Shown: positions 64,000-64,000 of the stretch, piece after piece | Layout of the letters: the number at the start of each line of letters is the position of its first letter | How positions within the stretch are numbered: position 1 is the first letter of the stretch | Assembly: GCA_019426215.1 (NCBI GenBank) | Contig: WHWC01000144.1 | Location: 121,200 to 185,199, forward strand | Direction of reading: 5' to 3' | DNA from: Buddleja alternifolia | Lineage: Eukaryota; Streptophyta; Magnoliopsida; Lamiales; Scrophulariaceae | Length of the DNA stretch: 64,000 nucleotides | Made by a program: the position numbers and the translations under genes | The notes under the pieces: generated by a model | What the model saw: the letters and a program-made list of their open reading frames with translations, nothing else | Databases searched by the model: none | What the model was told of the DNA's origin: nothing

Positions 64000-64000
64000 G

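Noticed and set aside
1..64000. tRNA, rRNA and CRISPR arrays
   Set aside because: No cloverleaf-compatible tRNA was found by eye (only a weak SINE-like A/B box pair at 51358), no rRNA-like segment was seen, and direct repeats are minisatellites or transposon duplications without spacers.

Overview
This is a plant nuclear window from a eudicot, most likely an asterid (Lamiales-like). It carries a cluster of R1-type CC-NB-ARC-LRR resistance genes, an R2R3-MYB with the standard 130-bp middle exon, AT-rich spacers, and every major class of plant transposon. No bacterial genes, rRNA genes or CRISPR array were seen.

Layout. 1-4619: the 3' portion of a degenerate Ty3/gypsy Athila/Tat-like element (primer site, one chimeric ORF, polypurine tract, 3' LTR). 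4905-23760: one NLR gene (NLR1, minus strand) whose 3' end has been blown apart. Its downstream block at 4905-5467 is separated from the ORF at 19937-22712 by two Helitrons, 5468-15128 (autonomous type, with a decayed Rep/helicase gene) and 15178-19936 (which contains a CACTA element with a large palindrome). The intact relative at 35975-36020 acts as the empty site. The NLR1 ORF now ends inside the second Helitron. 25355-33470: retroelement debris, including a LINE RNase H region cut in two by a 4.87-kb Helitron (26637-31504), several Mutator-like MITEs, and a foldback element carrying a beta-propeller gene fragment. 33880-39435: an NLR pseudogene (NLR2) and an intact NLR (NLR3) with two coding minisatellites. 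39440-48800: LTR debris, a Helitron end, a B3-like gene with a frameshift, a small two-exon gene and a MITE. 49805-51127: an R2R3-MYB gene. 51560-58745: two NLR pseudogenes (NLR4, lacking the NB-ARC; NLR5, broken by a solo LTR and other DNA), partly arranged as a tandem duplication. 58746-61378: a gypsy 5' LTR plus gag on the minus strand, fused to NLR5 through a repeat-rich junction. 61379-64000: a 30-bp minisatellite, an orphan NLR downstream fragment, and a Ty1/copia pol remnant.

How the parts relate. The NLR copies share their promoter, coding and downstream blocks, so they are products of local duplication. Differences between copies (a MITE in one promoter, Helitrons in one 3' end, deletion of the NB-ARC in another) give a relative order of events. 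The P-loop segments of NLR1, NLR3 and NLR5 keep the form that miR482/2118-type small RNAs pair with. Candidate active genes are NLR1, NLR3, the MYB and the small gene at 43727-44397; the rest is pseudogenic or mobile DNA. I found no clearly new enzymatic system. The most unusual items are the Helitron-split NLR with a transposon-encoded C-terminus, and the Helitron gene with 207-bp protein repeats and duplicated 81-bp phase-1 exons.
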